The notes beneath the pieces were generated by a model. It was given only the letters and a program-made list of their open reading frames with translations, ran no database searches and had not been told where the DNA came from. A DNA stretch of 58,256 bases from Pleomorphomonas sp. (GTDB taxonomy: Bacteria > Pseudomonadota > Alphaproteobacteria > Rhizobiales > Pleomorphomonadaceae). A program made the position numbers and the translations under genes. The DNA lies in contig JAUVXG010000007.1 in assembly GCA_030603685.1 (NCBI GenBank), positions 1-58,256 of the forward strand. The letters are read 5' to 3'. Positions 46,104-54,882 of this stretch are shown piece by piece; position 1 is the first letter of the stretch, and each line of letters starts with the position of its first letter.

Positions 46104-46330
46104 GGACTGACGGCCTCCGGCGGGAACAGGACTGGGACAAACGACGACGGAAACGAAACTGCTCCCTGCGCTGACGTTGCCGGATTAACCTTGAAAAGCC
46201 GTTAATGCGCTCTGGCCGGTGGGGCGGCGGCGGCGGGTTTCCGCGATAAACGCCGATCGCCGAATGGTTTGAGGATATCGACAGACAGGTCATCGTGGTA
46301 AATGACCGGATGACTTTGAAAGGACTGAGT

Positions 46331-47326
46331 ATGACGGGTTTTGCTGCGGTGGTGCTTGAACAGGATGGGGAAGGGAAGACTGAGGCGCGGTTCGGCCGTC
46401 TTTCCGATAGCGACCTGATGGACGGAAACGTCACACTTGCCGTCCGTGCCTCCGCGGTGAACTTCAAGGATGGACTTGCCGTGACCGGCCGCCTTCCAGT
46501 GGTGCGTCGCTGGCCGATGGTACCCGGCGTCGACGTCGCCGCTACGGTGACGACCTCGGAAGACGCACGCTGGCGGCCGGGCGACGAGGTGATCCTGACC
46601 GGCTGGGGCATCGGCGAGACGCATCTCGGCGGCTGGAGCGAGCGGATGCGCGTTTCGGGTGACTGGCTGGTTCGTCGTCCTCCGACGCTGTCGTCGGTGC
46701 AGGCAATGGCGCTGGGCACAGCCGGCCTCACCGTTGCCGAGGGGCTCGACAGGCTCGGCCGTCTCGGTCTCACGCCTGCCGACGGTCCCGCCGTCGTGAC
46801 CGGCGCGGCCGGTGGCGTCGGCTCCCTGGCGGTCATGCTGCTGGCGCGGGCGGGGTGGAGCGTCACGGCGGTGACCGGGCGTCCCGAACAGGCTGAACGG
46901 TTGCGCCGGCTGGGAGCTGCCGAGGTGATCGGTCGTGAGGTATTCGCCGGGGCGGTGAAGCCGCTTGCCCGCGAGCGCTGGACCGTCGCGCTCGACACGG
47001 TCGGCTCGACCATGCTGGCGCATGTGTTGTCGATGTTGAAGGCGGGCGGCGCGGCCATCGCCTGCGGCAACGCCGCCGGCATGGATCTTCCGACCAGCGT
47101 CGCCCCCTTCATCCTGCGCGGCGTCAGCCTGATCGGTGTCGACAGCGTCCATGTGCCGACGGCGCGGCGCGAGGCGATCTGGAGCCGGCTTGCCGATATC
47201 GTCGATCGTGACCGCCTCGCGGCGATGACGCGGGTGATCGGATTGCCTGAAGCGATCGACGCCGCCCGACGCATCGCCGACGGCGGCATCGCCGGGCGGA
47301 CGGTGGTGGCGATCGGCGACCGCTGA
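46331..47326 (+). CDS. acuI: Acrylyl-CoA reductase (AcuI/YhdH) family quinone oxidoreductase
   Basis: 331-residue medium-chain reductase that uses NADPH to reduce acrylyl-CoA to propionyl-CoA, a detoxifying step. Family hallmarks: AVNFKDGLAVTGRLPVVRRW, VPGVDVAATV, MALGTAGLTVAEGLDRL and the nucleotide-binding VTGAAGGVGSLAVMLL. No zinc-binding cysteines are present, as expected. The ATG at 46331 follows AAAGGACTGAGT; an upstream in-frame GTG has no support. Confidence 0.92.
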   Translation: MTGFAAVVLEQDGEGKTEARFGRLSDSDLMDGNVTLAVRASAVNFKDGLAVTGRLPVVRRWPMVPGVDVAATVTTSEDARWRPGDEVILTGWGIGETHLGGWSERMRVSGDWLVRRPPTLSSVQAMALGTAGLTVAEGLDRLGRLGLTPADGPAVVTGAAGGVGSLAVMLLARAGWSVTAVTGRPEQAERLRRLGAAEVIGREVFAGAVKPLARERWTVALDTVGSTMLAHVLSMLKAGGAAIACGNAAGMDLPTSVAPFILRGVSLIGVDSVHVPTARREAIWSRLADIVDRDRLAAMTRVIGLPEAIDAARRIADGGIAGRTVVAIGDR

Positions 47327-47413
47327 GGCGGCCTGAGAACGATCGGCTTGCCGTGAATCGTTCCATGAACGATAGTGCGCCGAATCGACCGCTTTGAAGG
47401 CGCCCCCCACCAA

Positions 47414-48313
47414 ATGACCGACTTTCGCGACACGTTGCGCGGCATCGTTGCGATGCTGCTCTGCTGCCTGTTCTTTCTCATCAACGACACCATCGTCAAA
47501 GCCGTGGCGGACGACCTGCCGATCGGCGAGGTGCTCTTCATCCGGTCGCTGATTGCGACGGCCATCGTGTTCGCCGCCGTCTGGCGCATGGGCCTTCTGC
47601 CCAGCATGCGGACGCAGATGTCGCGCTTCGTGGTGACGCGCTCGATCTGCGAGGGCTTTGCGACGGTGGTCTACCTCTCGGGCCTCGTTCACCTGCCGAT
47701 CGCCAACGCGTCGGCCATCTCGCAAGGGGCACCGCTGGCCATCACGGCTGCCGGCGCCCTCGTCCTCGGCGAGTTCGTCGGCTGGCGGCGCTGGATGTCG
47801 GTGGTCGTCGGCTTCTGCGGCATCCTGATCATCGTTCGCCCCGGTCCCGAGGGCTTCAACAGCTGGGCGCTGCTGCCGTTGTTGTCGGTGGTCTTCGTCA
47901 CCGTCCGCGAGCTTTCCACCCGCTTCATCGCGCCGGACACCAACTCGGCGGTGGTGACGCTGACCACCCAGATCATGGTCACCATCGCCTGCGGTCTGCT
48001 GTCGGCGACCGAGGTCTGGCAGGCGATGACGATGTTGCAGTTCGGGCTGATCGTGATCGCCGGCCTCACCTGCATCTTCGGCGTTCAGTTCTCGATCGAC
48101 GCCATGCGGCATGGCGACATCTCGCTGGTCGCCCAGTTCCGCTATTCGACCATTCCCTTCGCCATCGTGCTCGGCTGGATCATCTGGGGCGACGTGCCCG
48201 ACCTCCTGACGCTCGTGGGCATCGCCATCGTCGTCGGCTCCGGCATCTATATCTTCTACCGCGAGCGGGTGCGCCACCAGACGCTCGCCAGCCGGGCCGA
48301 TCCGGCCGTGTAG
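47414..48313 (+). CDS. DMT-superfamily (EamA) transporter
   Basis: 299-residue inner-membrane protein with ten predicted helices in two EamA halves, starting MTDFRDTLRGIVAMLLCCLF. The substrate is unknown; relatives export amino acids or metabolites (S-adenosylmethionine carrier-like and RhaT-like groups are close). The ATG at 47414 gives a complete first helix. A terminator follows directly. Confidence 0.92.
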   Translation: MTDFRDTLRGIVAMLLCCLFFLINDTIVKAVADDLPIGEVLFIRSLIATAIVFAAVWRMGLLPSMRTQMSRFVVTRSICEGFATVVYLSGLVHLPIANASAISQGAPLAITAAGALVLGEFVGWRRWMSVVVGFCGILIIVRPGPEGFNSWALLPLLSVVFVTVRELSTRFIAPDTNSAVVTLTTQIMVTIACGLLSATEVWQAMTMLQFGLIVIAGLTCIFGVQFSIDAMRHGDISLVAQFRYSTIPFAIVLGWIIWGDVPDLLTLVGIAIVVGSGIYIFYRERVRHQTLASRADPAV

Positions 48314-48318
48314 AAGGG

Positions 48319-48354
48319 AAAAGGGCGCCCCGCCGATTGGCGGAAGCGCCCCTT
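48319..48354. terminator. Bidirectional terminator between DMT gene and mrp
   Basis: Arms AAAGGGCGC and GCGCCCCTTT (one bulged base) around an inner CCGCC-GATT-GGCGG hairpin. The flanking A and T runs make it usable from both sides. Confidence 0.75.
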
Positions 48355-48377
48355 TCTTGCCGGGATTTCGTTTGCCC

Positions 48378-49502
48378 TTACTCGATGACGATGCGCGGCG
48401 CCGCCCGCTCGGGCTTGCCGGCCAGCGTGTCGAGAACCCGGTCGGCGATGGCGAGATAGGACTCGGCGTGCGGGCCGGTCGGTTCGGTCGCCACCACCGG
48501 CAGGCCGGCGTCCGACGTCTCGCGGATCTTCATCTCCAGCGGCACTTCGCCAAGGAAGGGCACGCCGATGCGGCGCGCTTCCTGCGCGGCGCCGCCATGG
48601 CCGAAGATGTCGTGGTGGGTGCCGTAGTTCGGGCAGATGAAGTAGGCCATGTTCTCGACGATGCCGAGCACGGGCACCTCGACCTTCTGGAACATGGCGA
48701 CGCCACGCCGCGCGTCGAGCAGCGCCAGATCCTGCGGGGTGGAGACGATGACGGCGCCGGTGAGCGGTACCTGCTGCGCCATGGTCAGCTGCACGTCGCC
48801 GGTGCCAGGCGGCATGTCGACGACGAGCACGTCGAGATCGCCCCAGGCGCTCTCGCGCAGCATCTGCGTCAGGGCGGAAACGGCCATCGGCGCCCGCCAG
48901 ATCATCGGCGTTTCCTCGTCGACCAGGAAGCCGATCGACATCACCTTGAGGCCGTAGTTTTCGAGCGGCGCCAGCGTGCGGTCCTCGTTGACCTCAGGCT
49001 TGTCGCCGGAGAGACCCATCAGGCGCGGCACGGACGGGCCGTAGATGTCGGCGTCGAGAATGCCGACCTTGAGGCCGCGCGCCGAAAGGGCCAGCGCGAA
49101 GTTCACCGCCGTGGTCGACTTGCCGACGCCGCCCTTGCCGGAGGCGACGGCGATGATCGACTTGACGCCGGGGATGCCGTTCTTGGCCGGCATGGCGTGG
49201 GAATGGCCGTGGCCGTGGTCCTGCGCGGGCGCCTTGGGCGCCGTGCTGCCGGGCGCCACCTCGGCGGTCAGCGCCACCGTTGCCTTGACGACACCGGGGA
49301 TGGCCTTCACCGCCGCTTCCGCCGCAGCACGGATGGGCTCGAACCGAGATGCCTTGTCGGCCGGCACCGAGATCGACAGCATCACCTTGCCGTCCTTCTC
49401 ATAGATGTCGGACACGGCGCCGGCTGAGACGATATCCTTGCCGGTGCCGGGCATGGAGAGCTTGCTGAGGGCGGCGGCGACCTGTTCCTTGAGGCTTGGC
49501 AT
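48378..49502 (-). CDS. mrp: Mrp/NBP35 family Fe-S cluster carrier ATPase
   Basis: 374-residue P-loop ATPase that loads Fe-S clusters onto target proteins. An N-terminal MIP18-like domain (about 1-85) precedes a linker with the metal-suggestive stretch DHGHGHSHAM (residues 95-104). The deviant Walker A is SGKGGVGKST (121-130), then ILDADIYGPS and VVDMPPGTGDVQLT. Where many Mrp/ApbC proteins have a CPxC pair this one reads CPNY (Cys290, Tyr293), so the second cluster-binding cysteine is lost. It ends in IVIE and converges on the DMT transporter. Confidence 0.95.
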   Translation of the reverse strand: MPSLKEQVAAALSKLSMPGTGKDIVSAGAVSDIYEKDGKVMLSISVPADKASRFEPIRAAAEAAVKAIPGVVKATVALTAEVAPGSTAPKAPAQDHGHGHSHAMPAKNGIPGVKSIIAVASGKGGVGKSTTAVNFALALSARGLKVGILDADIYGPSVPRLMGLSGDKPEVNEDRTLAPLENYGLKVMSIGFLVDEETPMIWRAPMAVSALTQMLRESAWGDLDVLVVDMPPGTGDVQLTMAQQVPLTGAVIVSTPQDLALLDARRGVAMFQKVEVPVLGIVENMAYFICPNYGTHHDIFGHGGAAQEARRIGVPFLGEVPLEMKIRETSDAGLPVVATEPTGPHAESYLAIADRVLDTLAGKPERAAPRIVIE

Positions 49503-49634
49503 GGCGTGCTCCGATTTGTTTGGCTCTTACCTAATCCATAAAGCGGGCGATCGGGAGTGAATTTGCGGCAGGGCAATCATGCGACTGACTCAAGGGGGAT
49601 TGTTTGGTTCCCGCGGATGCCGTTCAATTGGCCA

Positions 49635-50264
49635 ATGACGAAATTTGCCGGTCTCATCCTCGCCGGGGGGCGTTCGAGTCGCATGGGCGGGGAGACGCCC
49701 AAGGCGCTGATCGAACTTGCCGGCACGACGCTGCTGGCGCGCGTGGTGGCGGCGCTGGCGCCGCAGGTCGGCGATCTCGCCATCAATCTGCCACCCGGCC
49801 TCGGCTTGCCCGATCTGGCGCTTCCCGTCGTCCATGACGAGAGCACCACCTTCGAGGGGCCGCTTGCCGGCGTTCTCGCCGGCCTGGTTCGCGCGATGAC
49901 CCTGCCGTCACCTCCCACCCATCTCCTGACCGTCCCGGTCGATCTGCCGTTCCTGCCCGCCGGGCTTGCCGACGCGCTCGCGGCTGGCGCCGATGGGTCG
50001 GACACCATCCTGTTCGCCGAGGGGCCGAGCGGGAAGGCGCCGCTTTGCGCGCTGTGGCCGCTATCGGTGGCTCCAAGGCTTCGAGCGTTCCTCGACGGCG
50101 GATCGGAGCGGCGCGTCGGGGCGTTTCTCGCCGCCGAGGGCGCGCGCGGCGTTCCGTTTGCGCCCGTCCGCGTCGGGGTCGGGACAGTCGACCCGTTCTT
50201 CAACATCAACACGCCCGACGATCTTGCCTTCGCCGCCGAATTGATCGCGTCGGGTCGTCCGTGA
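49635..50264 (+). CDS. mobA: Molybdenum cofactor guanylyltransferase
   Basis: 209-residue nucleotidyltransferase that attaches GMP to molybdopterin. Signature AGLILAGGRSSRMGGETPKAL, then HDESTTFEGPLAGVLAGL and VPVDLPFLPA (metal-binding Asp), and the C-terminal FFNINTPDDLA. The ATG at 49635 gives the conserved start MTKFAGLILAGG; an earlier ATG at 49617 is possible but unconserved. No other molybdenum gene is in the window. Confidence 0.93.
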   Translation: MTKFAGLILAGGRSSRMGGETPKALIELAGTTLLARVVAALAPQVGDLAINLPPGLGLPDLALPVVHDESTTFEGPLAGVLAGLVRAMTLPSPPTHLLTVPVDLPFLPAGLADALAAGADGSDTILFAEGPSGKAPLCALWPLSVAPRLRAFLDGGSERRVGAFLAAEGARGVPFAPVRVGVGTVDPFFNINTPDDLAFAAELIASGRP

Positions 50265-50547
50265 TCCTCCCGGCGTGCAGAATCTGGGCAGCCGCAATAA
50301 TGTCTCCCGTTGCATCCGATCGCGGAATGAGATGAAGATGCAGGCGGATCGCCGTCCGCACAAGGTTTAGGCAGGGCGTCGGTTCACCGAAGGTTTGGCT
50401 GCGCCGGTCGCTTCAAGGAAGGACACCAGTTCCTCCGACGGCGGCGCCGTGAACGAACAGGGAGCCGCCTGTCGGCTGCAACGGTCGTCGGGGCGACCGC
50501 TTTTGCCGGATGGGACGGTCGATCAAACAGGCTCAGAGGGGACAATC

Positions 50548-51327
50548 ATGAAGTTTGCCAAGACACTCGTCACCGCCGCCGCCTTGCTCGCGCTGTCGCT
50601 CGGCGGCGCGTCGGCCAAGGAGTGGAAGAAGGTCGTCATCGGCACCGAGGGCGCCTATCCGCCCTTCAACTACGTCGACACCGACGGCAAGCTCAAGGGC
50701 TTCGACGTCGACATCGCGCTCGCCCTTTGCGAGGAGATGAAGGTGGAGTGCGAAATCGTCGCCCAGGACTGGGACGGCATGATTCCGGCACTGCTCGCCG
50801 GCAAGTTCGACGGCATCATCGCCTCCATGTCGATCACGCCGGAGCGCAAGAAGGTCATCGACTTCTCCGAGAAGTACTACAACACGCCGCCGGCCATCGT
50901 CGCCCCGAAGGACACCGACATCAAGGGCGTTACGCCCGAGGATCTCGCCGGCAAGACGGTGGGCGCGCAGGTGTCGACCATGCACGCCGACTACGTCGAG
51001 AAGAAGCTGACCGAGAGCGAGCTCAAGACCTATCCGACCGCCGACGAATACAAGCTCGACCTGGCCAACGGCCGCCTCGACGCCGCCAACGACGACAGCG
51101 TTGTCCTGTCCGAGTGGCTGAAGACCGAGGCCGGCGCCTGCTGCAAGCTGGTCGGCATGGTCACCCCGGTCCTCGAGATCCACGGCCCCGGCGCTGGCGT
51201 TGGCGTGCGCAAGGAAGACACCGACCTGCGCGACATGTTCTCCGCCGCCATCAAGGCCATCCGCGCCAATGGCAAGTACCAGGAGATCAACAAGAAGTAC
51301 TTCGACTTCGACGTCTACGGCGGCTGA
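50548..51327 (+). CDS. Amino-acid ABC transporter, periplasmic binding protein
   Basis: 259-residue solute receptor of the polar amino acid family (SBP_bac_3), with a signal peptide of 23 residues (SLGGASA-KE). The binding-site opening is GTEGAYPPFNYVDTDGKLKGFDVDIA and the hinge region is SMSITPERKKVIDFSEKYYNT. Basic amino acids or opines are usual ligands in this group (ArgT/OccT-like). It is followed by two permease genes but no ATPase. The 283-base gap on its left holds nothing recognised. AGAGGGGACAATC is its ribosome binding site. Confidence 0.93.
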   Translation: MKFAKTLVTAAALLALSLGGASAKEWKKVVIGTEGAYPPFNYVDTDGKLKGFDVDIALALCEEMKVECEIVAQDWDGMIPALLAGKFDGIIASMSITPERKKVIDFSEKYYNTPPAIVAPKDTDIKGVTPEDLAGKTVGAQVSTMHADYVEKKLTESELKTYPTADEYKLDLANGRLDAANDDSVVLSEWLKTEAGACCKLVGMVTPVLEIHGPGAGVGVRKEDTDLRDMFSAAIKAIRANGKYQEINKKYFDFDVYGG

Positions 51328-51358
51328 TTTCGAGTACTCATAATCACCGATTGAAACG

Positions 51359-51392
51359 GCGCGGGATTTGCTTTTTGACGGCAGTCCCGCGC
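51359..51392 (+). terminator. Hairpin between receptor gene and permease genes
   Basis: Eight-base perfect arms GCGCGGGA and TCCCGCGC around an 18-base loop, then TTGTTG. Such hairpins protect or stop the abundant receptor mRNA so that the permeases are made at lower level. Confidence 0.55.
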
Positions 51393-51530
51393 TTGTTGTA
51401 AGGCGAGAGTCCCGCAAGGGCGCCCGCGGTCGGGCCAACCGGACCCGATCGAAAAGTGGTGCTGAAAGCTGGGAAACGTGGTGGCGCAGCGAGCCATCAT
51501 GGCAGGGGTGTCGACGGGGAGACCGGCCGG

Positions 51531-52241
51531 ATGGCCAATTACATGGAACTGCTGGCCTTCGGCGACAGCGGCTGGGGCGACGAACTGGCGCATGGTGTGC
51601 TGGTGACGGTGACGCTGGCGCTGGCGACCTTGCCGCTCGGCCTGCTGATCGGCTTTCTGATCGCGGTCGCCAAGAACTCGTCCGAACCGCTCCTGCGCAA
51701 CGCCGCCCACGTCTACACGACCATCTTTCGCGGCCTTCCCGAGCTGCTCACGCTGTTCCTGATCTACTACGGCGGCCAGATGGCCATGTCGGCGCTCTGG
51801 CGCCTGCTGTTCGGACATCCCTTCGAGGTGAACAGCTATCTCGCCGGCATGATCGCGCTGGCCCTGATGTTCTCGTCCTATGCCAGCGAGGTCTTCCTGT
51901 CGGCCTTCAAGGGCATCACCGTCGGCCAATACGAGGGCGCCTACGCCCTCGGCCTGTCGCGCTTTCGCACCATGCTGCTCATCATCCTGCCGCAGCTTGT
52001 CCGGCTGGCCCTGCCGGGGCTGTCCAACCTGTGGCTCATCCTGCTGAAGGACACGTCGCTGGTGTCGGTGATCGGTCTCACCGATCTGCTGCGCAACACC
52101 AACATCGCCGTCGGCGTCACCAAGCAGGCCTTCTTCTTCTTCTTCGTGGCCTGTTCGCTCTACCTCGTCATGTCGATCATCTCGTCCGTCGGACTGCGCC
52201 GCGTCTCGGCTTGGGCGGAGCGCGGGCAGGGGAGGCATTGA
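51531..52241 (+). CDS. Amino-acid ABC transporter permease, HisQ-like
   Basis: 236-residue inner-membrane permease of the HisQ/OccQ kind with five helices. Conserved segments: GVLVTVTLALATLPLGLLIG, YTTIFRGLPELLTLFLIYYG and the ATPase-contact EAA loop GAYALGLSRFRTMLLIILPQ. Its ATG at 51531 has GGGAGACCGGCCGG upstream. The stop codon overlaps the start of the next permease. Confidence 0.93.
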   Translation: MANYMELLAFGDSGWGDELAHGVLVTVTLALATLPLGLLIGFLIAVAKNSSEPLLRNAAHVYTTIFRGLPELLTLFLIYYGGQMAMSALWRLLFGHPFEVNSYLAGMIALALMFSSYASEVFLSAFKGITVGQYEGAYALGLSRFRTMLLIILPQLVRLALPGLSNLWLILLKDTSLVSVIGLTDLLRNTNIAVGVTKQAFFFFFVACSLYLVMSIISSVGLRRVSAWAERGQGRH

Positions 52242-53068
52242 TGACCTATATCGACGCCCCCTCCACCGAACGGCCTCCGGCGGCAAGGCGCCGCACATGG
52301 ACGAGCGCCCGCGTCACCGGGCTGGTTCTGATGATGCTGTGGGCGGCCCTCGGCCTTTCGATCGTCTACATGCTTGTCGTCGGCTATGACCCGGAGAAGG
52401 TGACCAAGTACGGCCCGCGCATCCTGAGCGGAATCTGGGTGACCGTGAAGCTGGTGGCGATGTCCATCGTGCTCGGCGCGCTGATCTCCATCCCCGTCGT
52501 CATCGGCCGGTTGTCGCACAATCCGATCATCGGCGGCATCGCCTTCGGCTATTCCTATTTCTTCCGTGGCACGCCGCTTCTGGCCCAGACCTTCCTCGTC
52601 TATTACGGCGCCGGCCAGTTCACCGACGTGCTGAAAGCCGCCGGCCTCTGGGTGTTCTTCCGGGACGCCTATTTCTGCGCCGTGTTCACCTTCTCGCTCA
52701 ACACGGCCGCCTATCAGGCGGAAATCCTCGCCGGCGCCATCCGGGCCGTTCCGTCCGGCCAGTGGCAGGCCGCCGATGCGCTTGGGCTTCGGCCTTTCAC
52801 GACCATGTTCAAGGTCATCCTGCCCCAGGCCCTGATCACCGCCCTGCGCCCCTATGGCAACGAAGTGATCCTGATGATCAAGGGATCGGCCATCGCCTCG
52901 ATCATCACGGTTCTCGATCTGATGGGGCAGACCCGCTACGCCTTTTCCAAGACCTACGACCTGCAGATCTACATCTGGGCGGCCGTGATCTACCTGTTGA
53001 CGGTGGAGGTGCTGAGACGCCTGTGGGAGATGATGGAGCGTCGCCTGACCCGCCACCTCAGGCGTTGA
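52241..53068 (+). CDS. Amino-acid ABC transporter permease, HisM-like
   Basis: 275-residue permease with an N-terminal cytoplasmic extension of about 25 residues and five to six helices. Segments SGIWVTVKLVAMSIVLGALI, YSYFFRGTPLLAQTFLVYYG and the EAA loop QWQAADALGLRPFTTMFKVI identify the HisM/OccM group. ATG at 52241 overlaps the stop of the HisQ-like gene. The ATPase must be supplied from another locus, as with shared HisP-type subunits. Confidence 0.93.
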   Translation: MTYIDAPSTERPPAARRRTWTSARVTGLVLMMLWAALGLSIVYMLVVGYDPEKVTKYGPRILSGIWVTVKLVAMSIVLGALISIPVVIGRLSHNPIIGGIAFGYSYFFRGTPLLAQTFLVYYGAGQFTDVLKAAGLWVFFRDAYFCAVFTFSLNTAAYQAEILAGAIRAVPSGQWQAADALGLRPFTTMFKVILPQALITALRPYGNEVILMIKGSAIASIITVLDLMGQTRYAFSKTYDLQIYIWAAVIYLLTVEVLRRLWEMMERRLTRHLRR

Positions 53069-53084
53069 TGGCTGCACAAAAAGA

Positions 53085-53114
53085 CAAGGCCCGAAGCAGG
53101 TGCTTCGGGCCTTG
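53085..53114 (-). terminator. Perfect-palindrome terminator
   Basis: Fourteen-base perfect arms CAAGGCCCGAAGCA and TGCTTCGGGCCTTG with two bases in between; the minus-strand 3' side continues into TCTTTTTG, so it mainly ends the lipoprotein gene, but it can fold in both directions. Confidence 0.85.
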
Positions 53115-53141
53115 CAAACGTCGGGAAGAGCGCCGGATCGT

Positions 53142-53417
53142 TTAGCGGCAGGCGGTGCGGTAGGGCTTGCCGTAGCGGTCGTAGGCGATGCAGTCTTCGC
53201 GCGGCGCGGTGGCGCCGGCAATGGCCGCTCCGCCGATGCCGCCGACGGCAGTGCCGATCAGCGCGCCCTTGCCGCCGCCGGCGAGGGCGCCGACCGCCGC
53301 GCCGCCCAGCGCGCCCACGGCCGCGCCGGTGGTGACGCGCTGCTGGGTCGGCGTCTGGTTGGCACATGCGCCAAGGCCGAGTGCCAGCACGGTAACTGCT
53401 GTAGCGAGAACTTTCAT
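53142..53417 (-). CDS. Glycine-zipper lipoprotein
   Basis: 91-residue outer-membrane-type lipoprotein. The signal peptide MKVLATAVTVLALGLGACAN ends in the lipobox LGAC. The mature part has alternating small residues (GAAVGALGGAAVGALAGGGKGALIGTA type glycine zipper, about residues 34-65) and the tail CIAYDRYGKPYRTACR. Such proteins (YMGG-like/Gly-zipper) are frequent in Hyphomicrobiales; their role in the envelope is not settled. An upstream in-frame start would precede the signal peptide by 34 residues and was not used. Confidence 0.9.
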   Translation of the reverse strand: MKVLATAVTVLALGLGACANQTPTQQRVTTGAAVGALGGAAVGALAGGGKGALIGTAVGGIGGAAIAGATAPREDCIAYDRYGKPYRTACR

Positions 53418-53592
53418 GACTGCCTCCAAGTCTGGTCCTGTCGGTGACTTCAACGCGTCAGCGGCGAAAGGGTTCCCCGCGCCGCGGCATCGCCGCCATC
53501 TGGTTTGCCACCGCGTCATTTGCTAGATGCGGCAAGAACAAGCGCCTTCGACAATAAGCGAAAACACTGCGAATGGATAGATGAGGTTCATG

Positions 53593-54462
53593 ATGGCAAA
53601 GGTCGTATTTCTCGGGCTCGGCGTGATGGGCTACCCGATGGCCGGTCACCTCAGGACGCGGGGTGGGCACGAGGTGACGGTCTACAACCGGACCGCCGCC
53701 AAGGCGCAGGCCTGGGTCGAGGCCTTCGGCGGGCGTGCCGCGCCGACGCCGCGCGAAGCGGCGGCCGACGCCGACTTCGTGTTCGCCTGCGTCGGCAACG
53801 ACGACGACCTTCGTTCCGTGGTGCTCGGTCCCGACGGCGCGTTCGCCGGCATGAAGCCCGGCGCCGTCTTCGTCGATCACACCACCGCTTCGGCCGGCGT
53901 CGCCCGCGAGCTGCAGGAAAAGGCGGTCGCTCTCGGTCTTGATTTCCTCGACGCGCCGGTATCGGGTGGCCAAGCCGGCGCCGAGAACGGCGCGCTGACG
54001 ATCATGGTCGGCGGCGATGACAAGAGCTTCGCAGCGGCCGAACCGGTGATGAACGCCTATGCCAAAATGGTCGTTCATCTGGGGCCATCCGGCTCGGGAC
54101 AGCTCGCCAAGATGGTCAACCAGATCTGCATCGCCGGCGTGGTGCAGGGCCTTGCCGAGGCCATCCACTTCGCCAAGTCGGCCGGCCTCGACGTCGAGAA
54201 GACCATCGCCGCCATCTCCAAGGGCGCCGCCCAGAGCTGGCAGATGGAGAATCGCTGGAAGACCATGACGGCCGGCAAGTTCGATTTCGGCTTCGCCGTC
54301 GACTGGATGCGCAAGGATCTCGGCATCGTCTTGGACGAGGCGCGGCGAACCGGCGCCCGCCTGCCGCTGACGGCGCTGGTCGATCAGTTCTATGCCGATG
54401 TTCAGGCGTCCGGTGGCAACCGGTGGGACACGTCGAGCCTCATTTCCCGCCTTGAGAAGTGA
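53593..54462 (+). CDS. 3-hydroxyisobutyrate dehydrogenase-family NAD(P) oxidoreductase
   Basis: 289-residue beta-hydroxyacid dehydrogenase. Nucleotide motif FLGLGVMGYPMAGHL, substrate motif DAPVSGGQAGAENGALTIMVGG, catalytic Lys in GSGQLAKMVNQ and the C-terminal WMRKDLGIVLDEA. Substrates in this family include 3-hydroxyisobutyrate, tartronate semialdehyde and, in some, malonate semialdehyde. The last would link to the beta-alanine route upstream in the window, but the gene lies 30 kb away. Three Met codons lie close together; 53593 fits the GAGG site best. Confidence 0.93.
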   Translation: MAKVVFLGLGVMGYPMAGHLRTRGGHEVTVYNRTAAKAQAWVEAFGGRAAPTPREAAADADFVFACVGNDDDLRSVVLGPDGAFAGMKPGAVFVDHTTASAGVARELQEKAVALGLDFLDAPVSGGQAGAENGALTIMVGGDDKSFAAAEPVMNAYAKMVVHLGPSGSGQLAKMVNQICIAGVVQGLAEAIHFAKSAGLDVEKTIAAISKGAAQSWQMENRWKTMTAGKFDFGFAVDWMRKDLGIVLDEARRTGARLPLTALVDQFYADVQASGGNRWDTSSLISRLEK

Positions 54463-54711
54463 TCTCGAAGGGCCGGACCGGTCAGCGGCGCCTTGGTGTC
54501 GCTGGCCGCTCCCGGCATGGGTGCCATTCACCTGCCGCAGGGCTGTCCCCCGATCTTCTTCGGTGAATGGATAGATGAATCGAGAAGCGCAGTTTCGTCA
54601 GGGCGATAGCGATCCGGGGTCACTTGTTTTCATGTGGACCGCTACCTGCAAATGAATGTCATTTTCATATAAGTGTTTGAAATTGCTTGATTTTGAGGGC
54701 GGCGAACGGTA

Positions 54712-54820
54712 TCCGAACCCCATCGGGGAGTAGCCACCGTCGATTGAGACGGGATCGCGTCAACATGCTCGCACTCATTGCGTGGCGCGGTCGGCCGAAA
54801 GGTCCGGCAAGACCGTGGTG
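54712..54820 (+). promoter_or_regulatory. Manganese riboswitch, yybP-ykoY class
   Basis: The conserved box GGGGAGTAGCC (54725-54735) and the later segment CGTCAACATGCTCG match the two core strands of the yybP-ykoY element. The region CGGTCGGCCG and the closing GGCAAGACCGTGG complete the fold, and the P1 stem pairs CCA(T)CGG with CCGTGG. The element ends about 65 bases before mntP, a manganese exporter, which is the usual target. High manganese should favour expression. The exact stem boundaries are by eye. Confidence 0.88.
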
Positions 54821-54882
54821 GCGCCATCTACGGGCGAGATGTGACGACGCCATCCGGTATTGCGCTCGACTGGTACCCGCCG

